Positions 29,268 through 37,637 of a DNA stretch of 64,000 nt are shown here, piece by piece. Under the pieces are notes generated by a model. The model was not told where the DNA came from and ran no database searches. It worked only from the letters and a program-made list of their open reading frames with translations. How positions within the stretch are numbered: the stretch's first letter is position 1; each line of letters opens with the position of its first letter. This DNA is from Parerythrobacter_A sp963761775. GTDB lineage: Bacteria > Pseudomonadota > Alphaproteobacteria > Sphingomonadales > Sphingomonadaceae. The stretch covers positions 1 through 64,000 of the forward strand of contig CAVXIF010000009.1 in NCBI GenBank assembly GCA_963761775.1. The letters run 5' to 3'. Position numbers and translations under genes: made by a program.

Positions 29268-29813
29268 ATGCAGGTGCGCGATTGCAGGATCGAAGGCCCG
29301 AAGATCATCGAACCCACGGTGTTCGGCGATGATCGCGGGTTCTTCCTGGAAAGCTGGAATGCGGCGACGTTTGCCGGGGCGGGGCTGGACCTCGCTTTTG
29401 TACAGGACAATCATTCGCGCAGCCAGAAGGGGGTACTGCGCGGGCTGCATTTCCAGAACCCCGGACCGCAGGGCAAGCTGGTGCGCGTGGTCGCGGGCGC
29501 GGTGTTCGACGTGGCGGTGGACTTGCGGCGCTCCTCGCCCGCATTCGGCCAGTGGGTGGGTGTCGAGCTGAACGCGGCGAACCGGCGGATGTTCTGGGTG
29601 CCAGAAGGCTTCGCGCACGGCTTTCTGACGCTCGAGGACGACACCGATTTTCTCTATAAATGCACCGCACCCTACGCGCCGCATAACGAGCATTCGCTGG
29701 CGTGGGATGATCCCGCAGTCGGCGTGGCGTGGCCCCTTGACGGGATGGAGCCGCAACTGTCCGACAAGGATCGCAACGGTGTTGCGCTGGCCGATGCGGC
29801 GGCGTTCGCATGA
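29268..29813 (+). CDS. rfbC: dTDP-4-dehydrorhamnose 3,5-epimerase
   Basis: A 181-residue cupin-fold epimerase, third step of dTDP-rhamnose synthesis. Landmarks: EPTVFGDDRGFFLESWN, DNHSRSQKGVLRGLHFQ with the catalytic His, VRVVAGAVFDVAVDLRRSSP, and FWVPEGFAHGFLTLEDDTDF. It overlaps rfbD by ATGA. Confidence 0.96.
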   Translation: MQVRDCRIEGPKIIEPTVFGDDRGFFLESWNAATFAGAGLDLAFVQDNHSRSQKGVLRGLHFQNPGPQGKLVRVVAGAVFDVAVDLRRSSPAFGQWVGVELNAANRRMFWVPEGFAHGFLTLEDDTDFLYKCTAPYAPHNEHSLAWDDPAVGVAWPLDGMEPQLSDKDRNGVALADAAAFA

Positions 29814-30682
29814 GGGCGCTGGTCACGGGCGCGGGCGGACAGGTGGGCGCGGCGCTGCTGGCGCGTGTGCCCGCTGGTATCGAAGCAGAGGGATTGACGC
29901 GGGACGAGTTGGACCTGACCGACACCGATGCCATCGCCGCGATAATTGAAGAACGCCGGCCCGATATCGTGGTGAACGCTGCTGCCTATACCGCCGTCGA
30001 CACCGCCGAGGACGAGCCCGATCTGGCGCAGGCGATCAATGGCGATGCGGTCGGCGCGATGGCGATGGCGTTGCTGGAAACTGGCGGACGGCTGGTGCAG
30101 GTCGGCACCGATTTTGTCTTCGATGGCGAACAGTCTACCCCCTACGCGCCCGAGGATGCGCGCAATCCGCTGGGCGTTTACGGCGAGACCAAGGCGGCGG
30201 GCGAGGATGTGGCTGGCGAGGATGCGATCATCTGCCGCACCAGCTGGGTCTATGCGGCGGGCGGCGGCAATTTTGTGCGCACGATGCTGCGCCTGATGCG
30301 CGAACGCGATGCGCTCTTGGTCGTGGCGGACCAGATCGGCGCGCCAACCTGGGCGCCCGATCTGGCGCGCACGCTGTGGGCGCTGGCGCTGGAGGGGCAG
30401 CCGGGTATCTATCACCACCGCGATGCGGGCGTCGCCAGCTGGTATGATTTCGCCGTCGCCATTTACGAAGAAGCGCACGAACTGGGGATGCTGTCGGGCG
30501 CGGTCACCATCACACCCGGCGCAACGCACGATTACCCCACCCCGGCGCAGCGCCCGGCCTTCAGCGTGCTGGACGACAGCGCGACACGCGCGCTTTTGGG
30601 CGACCGGACGCATCACTGGCGCGTCAATCTGCGTCAGATGCTGAAAGAAGAACGCAGCCTGCTTGAGAATGCCGATGGCTAA
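29810..30682 (+). CDS. rfbD: dTDP-4-dehydrorhamnose reductase
   Basis: A 290-residue short-chain dehydrogenase completing dTDP-L-rhamnose. N-terminal ALVTGAGGQVGAALL binds NAD(P)H; NAAAYTAVDTAEDEPDLA and the active site YGETKAAGE (Tyr-x3-Lys) are present, with TSWVYAAGGGNFVRTMLRL after it. Its end overlaps the rfbB start by 8 bases. Confidence 0.95.
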   Translation: MRALVTGAGGQVGAALLARVPAGIEAEGLTRDELDLTDTDAIAAIIEERRPDIVVNAAAYTAVDTAEDEPDLAQAINGDAVGAMAMALLETGGRLVQVGTDFVFDGEQSTPYAPEDARNPLGVYGETKAAGEDVAGEDAIICRTSWVYAAGGGNFVRTMLRLMRERDALLVVADQIGAPTWAPDLARTLWALALEGQPGIYHHRDAGVASWYDFAVAIYEEAHELGMLSGAVTITPGATHDYPTPAQRPAFSVLDDSATRALLGDRTHHWRVNLRQMLKEERSLLENADG

Positions 30683-31739
30683 CCTGCTCGTAACTGGCGG
30701 TGCCGGCTTTATCGGCGGCAATTTCGTGGCGCACTGGATGGCGGACCACCCCGGCGACACCGTCCATGTGCTCGACGCGCTGACCTATGCCGGCAACCGC
30801 AGCACGCTGCCCGGCCTGCCCGACGCGCAATTCGTGCATGGCGACATCGGTGACACTGCGTTGGTCGAACGCCTGCTGCGCGAGCGCAAGATCGACACGC
30901 TGGTGCATTTCGCGGCGGAAAGCCATGTCGACCGGTCCATCACCGGGCCCGATGCATTTATCGAAACCAATGTGGTCGGCACACACAGCCTGTTGAAGGC
31001 GGCACGCAATGTCTGGCTGGCGGGCGACGGCCAAGGACAGGCTGCGCCGCACCGCTTCCACCATGTCTCGACCGACGAGGTGTACGGTTCGCTCGGCCCC
31101 GACGATCCCGCGTTCAGCGAAACCACCGCCTACAAACCCAATTCCCCCTATTCGGCCAGCAAGGCGGGGTCGGACCACCTCGTGCGCGCCTATCACCACA
31201 CCTTCGGGCTGGAAGTGACGACCACGAATTGCTCCAACAATTACGGCCCCTATCAATACCCCGAAAAGCTGATCCCGCTGTTCCTCATCAACGCGCTGTC
31301 GGGCCGTCCGTTGCCGATTTACGGAGACGGCATGAATGTACGCGACTGGCTGCATGTGGCAGACCATTGCCGGGGTATCGAGGCAGCGATCCTGCGCGGG
31401 CAACCGGGCGAGGTTTACAATATCGGCGGTGGTCAGGAATTGCCCAACCTGCATGTAATCGAAGCCATCTGTCGCGGCGTGGACGCGGCCTTTGCTGCGA
31501 ACCCCGAGCTGGCAAAGCGGTATCCCGATGCGCCCGCCGCGAAGGGCGAAGCCAGCACCACGCTCAAGACCTTTGTGGAAGACCGCAAGGGCCATGACCG
31601 CCGCTACGCGATCGACGAGCGCAAGGCCCGCGCCGAGCTGGATTACCGCGCCACCCACACGTTCGAGGAAGGCTTCGCGCAAACGCTCGACTGGTATCTG
31701 GCGAACGAAGCCTGGTGGCAGCCGCTGCGCGCGGACTGA
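30675..31739 (+). CDS. rfbB: dTDP-glucose 4,6-dehydratase
   Basis: A 354-residue enzyme, second step of dTDP-rhamnose synthesis. GGAGFIGGNFVAHWM is the NAD site; HFAAESHVDRSITGPDAFIE and the active-site YSASKAGSDHLVRAY follow, then TTNCSNNYGPYQYPEKLIPL and the C-terminal YAIDERKARAELDYR. I chose ATG 30675; an ATG two codons earlier (30669) is equally possible. Confidence 0.96.
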   Translation: MANLLVTGGAGFIGGNFVAHWMADHPGDTVHVLDALTYAGNRSTLPGLPDAQFVHGDIGDTALVERLLRERKIDTLVHFAAESHVDRSITGPDAFIETNVVGTHSLLKAARNVWLAGDGQGQAAPHRFHHVSTDEVYGSLGPDDPAFSETTAYKPNSPYSASKAGSDHLVRAYHHTFGLEVTTTNCSNNYGPYQYPEKLIPLFLINALSGRPLPIYGDGMNVRDWLHVADHCRGIEAAILRGQPGEVYNIGGGQELPNLHVIEAICRGVDAAFAANPELAKRYPDAPAAKGEASTTLKTFVEDRKGHDRRYAIDERKARAELDYRATHTFEEGFAQTLDWYLANEAWWQPLRAD

Positions 31740-31740
31740 C

Positions 31741-32226
31741 ATGGCAGGCGGCGGGACAGCCAGCGGCAAATTCGCGCGCGGTTTGCGTGGCGCAAGGGAA
31801 GCGGAAAAACCGGCGCGTTCCTGCGCGATATTGCACGCCGCCAGCTATGGGCGCGGTTCGATCATCGCCGGGCTCTGCAGCGGCTTCCGCTGTGTGGTGC
31901 GCCTTCGGTAAGGGCAATATCGCAACCTGCCTGTGGGTCGGAACGGGTGAGACGTTGCCGGGCTGGTATGTTCCGCTGCACAACGCCGACCGCGTGATTT
32001 ACTCGGTCCAGACCCCGTACCGCTTCCGTGATGCGGGCCTTGCGCCCAATCTGGTGCGGGGACGGCGGCGCAGGCGTTGCAGGCGCGCGGCGACATCCTG
32101 CTAGACTGCATCGTGTGGAATGCCTCGGCGCGCAGGGCGTTCGAAAAGGTCGGATTTCGATATTTCGCAACCGTACCGGCAGACTGCTGGAATGTCCGCA
32201 ACGACGCAAGCGACTCGGCTTCGTGA
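31741..32226 (+). pseudogene. Broken GNAT-like acetyltransferase gene
   Basis: No single frame covers this stretch. The middle reads GNIATCLWVGTGETLPGWYV and HNADRVIYSVQTPYRFRDAG up to LAPNLV near 32058. The frame then shifts and continues as AQALQARGDILLDCIVWNAS and RRAFEKVGFRYFATVPADCW to a TGA at 32224. The last part resembles the C-terminal motif of GNAT acetyltransferases (residues around W-N-x-x-A-R-x-x-F-x-x-x-GF). The first 160 bases may encode RRQLWARFDHRRALQRLPL in another frame. At least two indels; no confident start. Function by analogy only. Confidence 0.45.
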
Positions 32227-32239
32227 CCCAATCTCCTTC

Positions 32240-32590
32240 GTGACCCAACCTCCCGAACTTTCGATCCTGCTGGTCAATTGGAACACGAGCCAGATGACGC
32301 TGGAATGCCTCGCGTCGATCTACGCCGAAACCGCGCGGACCACGTTCGAGGTTATCGTGAGCGACTACGCCTCGTCCGACGGCGCGGCGGACGCAATCCG
32401 CGAGGCGTTTCCGCACGGCCGCCTGATCGAAGAAAGCGAGAACCACGGCTTCGGACGCGCCACCAATATCCAGGGTGAAACTGGCGCGGGGTGGAAAGCT
32501 GTTCCTGCCCAACACCGATAGGATGGTACTGGATGGCGCGGTAGATGCGCTGTTCGCTTTTGCGCAGACCCGCCCTGATGCGAATATTTG
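32240..32590 (+). pseudogene. Truncated family 2 glycosyltransferase
   Basis: GTG 32240 opens PPELSILLVNWNTSQMTLECL and then FEVIVSDYASSDGAADAI, the GT2 nucleotide-binding start of WbbL-like rhamnosyltransferases. The usual D-N-x-S-x-D motif reads D-Y-A-S-S-D, so a key residue is changed. After NHGFGRATNIQ the frame shifts near 32475 to VKLARGGKLFLPNTDRMVLDG and FAFAQTRPDANIWGGRTLY, then family similarity stops. Roughly the first 120 of about 300 residues survive. The changed motif, shift and truncation together argue for real decay, not only sequencing error. Confidence 0.6.
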
Positions 32591-32593
32591 GGG

Positions 32594-32839
32594 CGGGCGC
32601 ACGTTGTATGCCGACTGCGCGATGTGGCGGAGGCGGGCTACGATGTCGCGTATAGCAGCGACGGTGGGCCGCGTTTGTCGGATGTCAGGCCGAAGGATGA
32701 TGGCGTGGTGCCGCGCCTCTCGTTACGAGGTGATCGCGACATCGGTGCTTAGGTAGCCGCGCTGCTTGCCAGCGCCGGAATGGCGGCGCGGGCAAAGCAG
32801 GAGGCGCAATTGCGCGTCACGGCTCTGCTCAAACGCTGA
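32594..32839 (+). pseudogene. Possible C-terminal remnant of a polysaccharide deacetylase
   Basis: Directly after the truncated glycosyltransferase, one frame reads RLRDVAEAGYDVAYSSDGGP, then PRLSLRGDRDIGA, a TAG stop, and VAALLASAGMAARAKQEAQL to LKR and a TGA at 32837. The YSSDGGP plus PRLSLRGD pattern resembles the C-terminus of NodB-type polysaccharide deacetylases. The catalytic N-terminal part is missing, so a deletion probably joined two neighbouring genes. The end overlaps convergent wecB by 11 bases. Family call tentative. Confidence 0.35.
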
Positions 32840-33995
32840 CGCCGTGCGCCGCTGCCACCGTTGCGGCAATCCGCGCGCTGGCCTTGCCGTCGCCATAGGG
32901 ATTATGCGCCTGCGCCATTGCGGCATAGGCCGCGCTGTCGTCCAGCAGGCGAGCGGTTTCGCGCACGATGCGCGCCGTGTCGGTCGCCACCAGCACCGCG
33001 GTGCCTGCGTCCACGCCTTCGGGTCGTTCGGTCGTGTCGCGCATCACCAGCACCGGCTTGCCAAGGCTGGGCGCTTCTTCCTGCACGCCGCCGCTATCGG
33101 TCAGGATGACGTCGGCAAGGCTCATCAGGCGGACGAAATGCGGGTAGTCGAGCGGATCGATGAGCGCGACGTTCCCGCGCCCCGCCAGCGCCGCTTGCAT
33201 TACCGGGCGCACGTTGGGATTGGGGTGGACGGGGAAAATCACCGCCACATCGTTGCGGTCTGCCAGTTGCGCCACGGCGGCGGCGATATTGGCCATGCCG
33301 GTGCCGAAATTCTCGCGGCGATGCGCGGTCAGGGCGATGATACGCTTGCCCGCGAACCGCGCCGCAACTTCGTCCAGCCCGCTGGCGAGCGAGGGGTCCG
33401 CTTCGATCCGGCCATGCGTTGCGAGCAGCGCGTCGATTACCGTATTGCCGGTGACATGGATGGCGCTTTCCGGCACATTCTCCGCCCGCAATGCCGCTGC
33501 CGCGCCTTCGGTCGGCGCGAAGTGCAGGTCACCGACCACGCCGACGACGCGGCGGTTCACCTCTTCGGGCCAGGGCGAATATATATTGCCGCTGCGCAGC
33601 CCCGCTTCGACATGGCCGACGGGAATTTTTCGGAAATAGGCGCTGAGCGTCACCATCATCGTGGTCAGCGTATCGCCATGCACCAGCACGCGGTCGGGCT
33701 GCCACGCATCGAGCGCGGCGCCGCACGCGACCAGCATCCGGGCCGCCAGCCCGTCCAGCGACTGGCCGTGCTCCATCAGGTCGAGGTCGATATCGGGCGT
33801 AATCCCCGCAATCGCCAGCACCTGGTCGAGCAGGTCGCGATGCTGCGCCGTCACCGCAACGCGCACATCCAGGTCGCCACGCTCTTTCAGCGCATGGACG
33901 ACCGGAAACATCTTGATCGCTTCGGGCCGGGTGCCGAAGCTGACGAGGATGCGGGGGCGCGAAGGTTTTTTTTCGGGCGGGGCGGCGGGGGTCAT
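32829..33995 (-). CDS. wecB: UDP-N-acetylglucosamine 2-epimerase (non-hydrolysing)
   Basis: A 388-residue enzyme making UDP-ManNAc. Landmarks: ILVSFGTRPEAIKMFPVVHA near residue 15, VLVHGDTLTTMMVTLSAYF, GHVEAGLRSGNIYSPWPEE, ALTAHRRENFGTGM, and LTDSGGVQEEAPSLGKPVLV. I chose ATG 33995, which overlaps the wecC stop as ATGA. With wecC it supplies UDP-ManNAc uronic acid for the polysaccharide. Confidence 0.95.
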   Translation of the reverse strand: MTPAAPPEKKPSRPRILVSFGTRPEAIKMFPVVHALKERGDLDVRVAVTAQHRDLLDQVLAIAGITPDIDLDLMEHGQSLDGLAARMLVACGAALDAWQPDRVLVHGDTLTTMMVTLSAYFRKIPVGHVEAGLRSGNIYSPWPEEVNRRVVGVVGDLHFAPTEGAAAALRAENVPESAIHVTGNTVIDALLATHGRIEADPSLASGLDEVAARFAGKRIIALTAHRRENFGTGMANIAAAVAQLADRNDVAVIFPVHPNPNVRPVMQAALAGRGNVALIDPLDYPHFVRLMSLADVILTDSGGVQEEAPSLGKPVLVMRDTTERPEGVDAGTAVLVATDTARIVRETARLLDDSAAYAAMAQAHNPYGDGKASARIAATVAAAHGVSV

Positions 33996-35335
33996 TGTCG
34001 GGCAGCTTCCGGCCACATGCCGCGCGTATCGTACACCGTCTTGCCGCGATGCATCTGCGGGGGCGTATTGCGGAAAGCGTCGTGGTCCACCAGCACGCCG
34101 ACCAGTTCCGCTTCCTTCATGGCCGTGGCAAAATCGACCAGTTGCGCACCGCTATCCGCCAAACCGCCGGGCAGCGCATCCGCGAACGGTTCGACCACCA
34201 ACAGGCGCGGGCCGAGATCGGCAAGGCTTTCGGCGATCTGCAAGGCGGGAGATTCGCGGAAATCGTCGATATTGGGTTTGAACGCGAGGCCGAGCAACGC
34301 GAGTCTGGCGTCGGGCGCGCTGTCCGCCATCGCGCGCAGCCGCGCCGCGACATGGTGTGGCTTGGCATCGTTCACTTCGCGCGCGGTGCGGATGACGCGG
34401 GTGCGTTCGGGCGCGCCCGCCACCAGGAACCACGGGTCCACCGCGATGCAATGCCCGCCCACGCCGGGGCCGGGTTGCAGGATTTCAACGCGCGGGTGCC
34501 GATTGGCGAGGCGGATGACGTCCCACACGTCGATATCCATGTCTTCCGCCACCAGTGAAAGTTCGTTGGCGAAGGCGATATTCACGTCGCGGAAACTGTT
34601 CTCTGCCAGTTTCACCATCTCCGCCGCACCCGCCTGTGTCGGCAGGCAATCCCCGCTTACGAAGCGGCGATAGAACGCTGCGGCGCGTTCGCTGCATCGC
34701 GGGGTCAGCCCGCCGATGACACGGTCGTTGGCGACCAGTTCGGCGATGATCTTGCCGGGCAGGACGCGTTCCGGGCAATAGGCGATGCAGATGTCGGCCT
34801 CGCCTTCGCACACGCCGGGCACCGCCAGATCGGGGCGCTGGCTCGCAAGCCGTTCGGCCAGTTGCTGCGTGGTGCCGATGGGGGACGTCGATTCGAGGAT
34901 GACGCAGCTGCCCTTCGCCACGCGCGGCGCAATCAGGTCGAGGGCGGCCATCACGTAGGAGACATCGGGCCGGTGGTCTTCGCCGAACGGCGTGGGCACG
35001 GCGATGAGGTAGGTGTCGGCCACGGGCGCTTCGAGCGAGGCGGACAGCAACCCCTGCCCGACCACCTGCTTCACCAGCGCATCGAGATCGCGTTCCTCGA
35101 TATGGACCGCGCCCGCGTTGATGGTGTCGACGATATCGGCGCGCGCATCGACTCCGCGCACATTCAGTCCGGCGCGGGCCATCACGGCGGCGGTGGGCAG
35201 GCCGATATAGCCCAGCCCGATCATCGCCACGTCGATGGATTCGTCTTCCAGCGGCCAGTCGGCCTGCGCCGCTTCGTCGACGCGCCATCCATCCATCTCC
35301 AGCCCGTCGAGGCGCGCGCCTTCGATTTCGACCAT
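33992..35335 (-). CDS. wecC: UDP-N-acetyl-D-mannosamine dehydrogenase, with unusual N-terminal extension
   Basis: A 447-residue NAD-dependent 6-dehydrogenase oxidising UDP-ManNAc to the uronic acid. VAMIGLGYIGLPTAAVMARAG binds NAD (residue 36 on), ESTSPIGTTQQLAERL follows, the catalytic region is GPGVGGHCIAVDPWFLVA with the active Cys replaced in order as G-G-H-C, and ALLGLAFKPNIDDFRESPAL lies in the last domain. AGGAG sits 8 bases before ATG 35335, which supports that start and therefore an acidic extension of about 35 residues (MVEIEGARLDGLEMDGWRVD onward) before the Rossmann fold. WbpA-like specificity is an alternative, but wecB next door favours WecC. Confidence 0.92.
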   Translation of the reverse strand: MVEIEGARLDGLEMDGWRVDEAAQADWPLEDESIDVAMIGLGYIGLPTAAVMARAGLNVRGVDARADIVDTINAGAVHIEERDLDALVKQVVGQGLLSASLEAPVADTYLIAVPTPFGEDHRPDVSYVMAALDLIAPRVAKGSCVILESTSPIGTTQQLAERLASQRPDLAVPGVCEGEADICIAYCPERVLPGKIIAELVANDRVIGGLTPRCSERAAAFYRRFVSGDCLPTQAGAAEMVKLAENSFRDVNIAFANELSLVAEDMDIDVWDVIRLANRHPRVEILQPGPGVGGHCIAVDPWFLVAGAPERTRVIRTAREVNDAKPHHVAARLRAMADSAPDARLALLGLAFKPNIDDFRESPALQIAESLADLGPRLLVVEPFADALPGGLADSGAQLVDFATAMKEAELVGVLVDHDAFRNTPPQMHRGKTVYDTRGMWPEAARQ

Positions 35336-35583
35336 GCCACTTGCTCCTGCCAAGGCGAACGCATCGCCGGGATCGGCCCGGTTCGCATATCGCGCAGGTC
35401 ATCGCAGGAAGGGGTTACCGAAGCGTTAGGCATGGGAGCGGTGATGACGGGCAGGGGCCGCCAAAGGGCCAATGGGCCCTGATTCGACCTTGTGCGCAGC
35501 GACAGCTTCGATAATGCAAGCGTGAGGCAAGGTCTCCTGCGATTTTTCTTGGCGGGGTTGTCTATCGAGCGGGAAAATTTGCC
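35336..35583. other. Divergent promoter region between wecC and the export operon
   Basis: About 250 bases between leftward wecC and the rightward ligase/export genes. It must contain the promoters for both. A short dyad AGGGCC-AATG-GGCCCT sits at 35465-35480 but no T run follows. No gene seen. Confidence 0.5.
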
Positions 35584-36939
35584 ATGGCGGCGTTCTTCGA
35601 TTTCATAGCGAGAAGGAACGTTCCGATCGCCCTCGTCGTGACGGCAATTCTGGCTTGCGGTTCCAAGTATTCCGGCTTCAACCTCCTCGTCGAGATGACG
35701 GGGCTCGTGCTCCTTTGCGCCCTCATCGCCTGGGGCAAGTGGTCGCCACCGATGCGCCTGGTTGCCGGATATTGCGGCGCCATGGCCTTGCTGCTGCTCT
35801 TCCAATGTCTGCCGCTGCCCACCGCGATCTGGTCTTCCCTGGCCGGGCGGGAATTGCCCGGTGCGATTACGGCCTATGCCGGGGGCGGCGCGTGGCAGGC
35901 GATAAGCTTGTCGCCGCACCGGACGCTGGCCACCCTGACCACGTTGATACCGGTTGCCGCCGCTGCGATATGGGCGGCGGGCGCATCGCCGGAAGACAGG
36001 ATCCTGTTCGTGCGCGTGGTGGTCGCGCTGGGGTTCGCCTCGGCCGTTCTCGGCGTATTTCAGTTCGCCAGTTCCAGCGGCTATATCCGGCCGACGAGCC
36101 ATGAAGGCTTTGCCACCGGTTTCTTTTCCAATCGCAACCACCTCGGCACGTTCCTGGCTGTGTGCATTGGCCTGGTTCCCGCAGCGTTCGGGCCTTCGCA
36201 CGCTTCGTCGGTCGGTCATGAAGGCACGTCCGGCGGGCGCGGCAAGGCCTCTTTCGACTTGTCCTGGTCCTCGCTGGCATCGGCGGCGGTTGCCTTCCTG
36301 CTGATCGCGGCCATCGCCACCACGTCGCGGGCGGGCATCCTTCTGGCCGGCCTGGCGACGCTTGCGGTGATGTGGCGCCTCTGGATGCCCGCCCGGCGTT
36401 TGGTCACCGGACGCGGCATCGCACTGGCGGTGGCCATCGCCGCCGCGTTGATCGTCGGCCTTGTTCTGCTGATGTCCGACCGCGACACGGCGGATATCTT
36501 TACCAGATTTGCGACATTCGGAACCGACGGGCGGCTGGTCCTGTGGAGCAACACCTGGTTTGCGGCACAACAATATTTCCCGTGGGGTGCAGGGTTCGGG
36601 AATTTTACCGAAATCTATGCCTCCGTCGAAGATCTGGCTACGCTAAGGGAACGCAATCCGAACGAGGCCCATAGCGATTTCCTGCAAATCCTGCTTGCCG
36701 GCGGGCTGCTTGCGGTGCTGCTCGGCACGGTCGCAATCTGCCATCTGGGGTTGCTTTCATACCGCTGCATCGTCACTAGGGCGCATCGTCTGCTTATCCC
36801 CGGTGTTATCGTGGCAATTGGAATTATCCTGGTGCATTCTGCCGTCGATTACCCGCTGCGAAGCTACGCTATGTTGATACCCTTTGCCGTTTTGTGCGGT
36901 ATCGTCTGCGCAGCCGCGCCCGTGCGGACCGCGCGCTGA
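35584..36939 (+). CDS. O-antigen ligase/polymerase family membrane protein
   Basis: A 451-residue polytopic protein with about ten to twelve hydrophobic segments. The O-antigen ligase core signature is recognisable: GFATGFFSNRNHLGTFLAVC near residue 180, a large periplasmic loop containing FGTDGRLVLWSNTWFAAQQY and PWGAGFGNFTEIY, and NEAHSDFLQILLAGGLLAVL. Such proteins ligate or polymerise undecaprenyl-linked glycans. It begins the export block; its stop overlaps the Wza-like start (TGATG). A second polymerase-like gene lies at 44794. Confidence 0.87.
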   Translation: MAAFFDFIARRNVPIALVVTAILACGSKYSGFNLLVEMTGLVLLCALIAWGKWSPPMRLVAGYCGAMALLLLFQCLPLPTAIWSSLAGRELPGAITAYAGGGAWQAISLSPHRTLATLTTLIPVAAAAIWAAGASPEDRILFVRVVVALGFASAVLGVFQFASSSGYIRPTSHEGFATGFFSNRNHLGTFLAVCIGLVPAAFGPSHASSVGHEGTSGGRGKASFDLSWSSLASAAVAFLLIAAIATTSRAGILLAGLATLAVMWRLWMPARRLVTGRGIALAVAIAAALIVGLVLLMSDRDTADIFTRFATFGTDGRLVLWSNTWFAAQQYFPWGAGFGNFTEIYASVEDLATLRERNPNEAHSDFLQILLAGGLLAVLLGTVAICHLGLLSYRCIVTRAHRLLIPGVIVAIGIILVHSAVDYPLRSYAMLIPFAVLCGIVCAAAPVRTAR

Positions 36940-37632
36940 TGTCCCGAGCGATCATGGCCAAGGGTGCGGCCCTGTCGGGTGTGCTGCTGATGCTGGCGGG
37001 TTGCGTGCAATCGATAGAGACCAATCTTCCGGCAGGCGACGCCGGGTACGAGGTGCTTGCGTCTGCGCCCGAAGTCGGCGAATACGAGATCGCGCCGCTC
37101 GATCTGCTCAGTGTTACCGTGTTCCTGGAACCGGATTTGTCCAACCCGGAGTTGCGAGTCACCAATTCCGGGCGAATCGCCCTGCCGCTCGTCGGGGACA
37201 TCGACGCGGGCGGGCTGACGACCGCAAGCGCTTGCGACCGAGATACGCCAGCGACTGTCGCGATATCTCAATACGCCGCAGGTCAGCGTATTGCTGGTCG
37301 AAAGCAGCGCGATGCGCGTTACGGTCGAAGGCGCTGTGGTGGAGCCGGGCATCTATCCGTTGACCGGCAAGACGGGCCTTCTCGATATCGTCGCGGCGGC
37401 GAAGGGTCCATCGCCCAGCGCCAAGCTGGATCAGGCGATCGTGTTGCGTACCGTGGACGGACGGCAATACGGGGCGGTGTTCGATCTCGACATGATTCGC
37501 GCGGGCGAATTCGCCGATCCGCAGCTGCGCGGGGGCGATCAGGTCGTGATCGGTCTTGACGGGCTCAAGGAAAACTATCGCCTCGCGTTGCAGGCCGCGC
37601 CGCTCGCGACGCTCGTCAGGTTGCTGTACTGA
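36939..37632 (+). CDS. Wza-like polysaccharide export lipoprotein (one frame break)
   Basis: About 230 residues. A signal peptide with a lipobox (LLMLAGC, Cys near residue 22) is followed by the polysaccharide export domain (GEYEIAPLDLLSVTVFLEPD, VTNSGRIALPLVGDIDAGGL). The frame breaks near 37222; one base shift rejoins LATEIRQRLSRYLNTPQVSV, then a SLBB-type domain (MRVTVEGAVVEPGIYPLTGK). Family members form the outer-membrane exit pore. The following Wzc-like kinase gene starts within a few bases of its stop. Probably intact in the organism. Confidence 0.85.
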
Positions 37633-37637
37633 GGTTG

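Noticed and set aside
32766..34673. A 635-residue frame antisense to wecB and wecC
   Set aside because: Both wecB and wecC carry full sets of catalytic motifs on the minus strand; this frame has none.
35465..35480. Dyad AGGGCC-AATG-GGCCCT as a terminator
   Set aside because: Only six base pairs and no T run; it lies in a divergent promoter region where a terminator is not expected.
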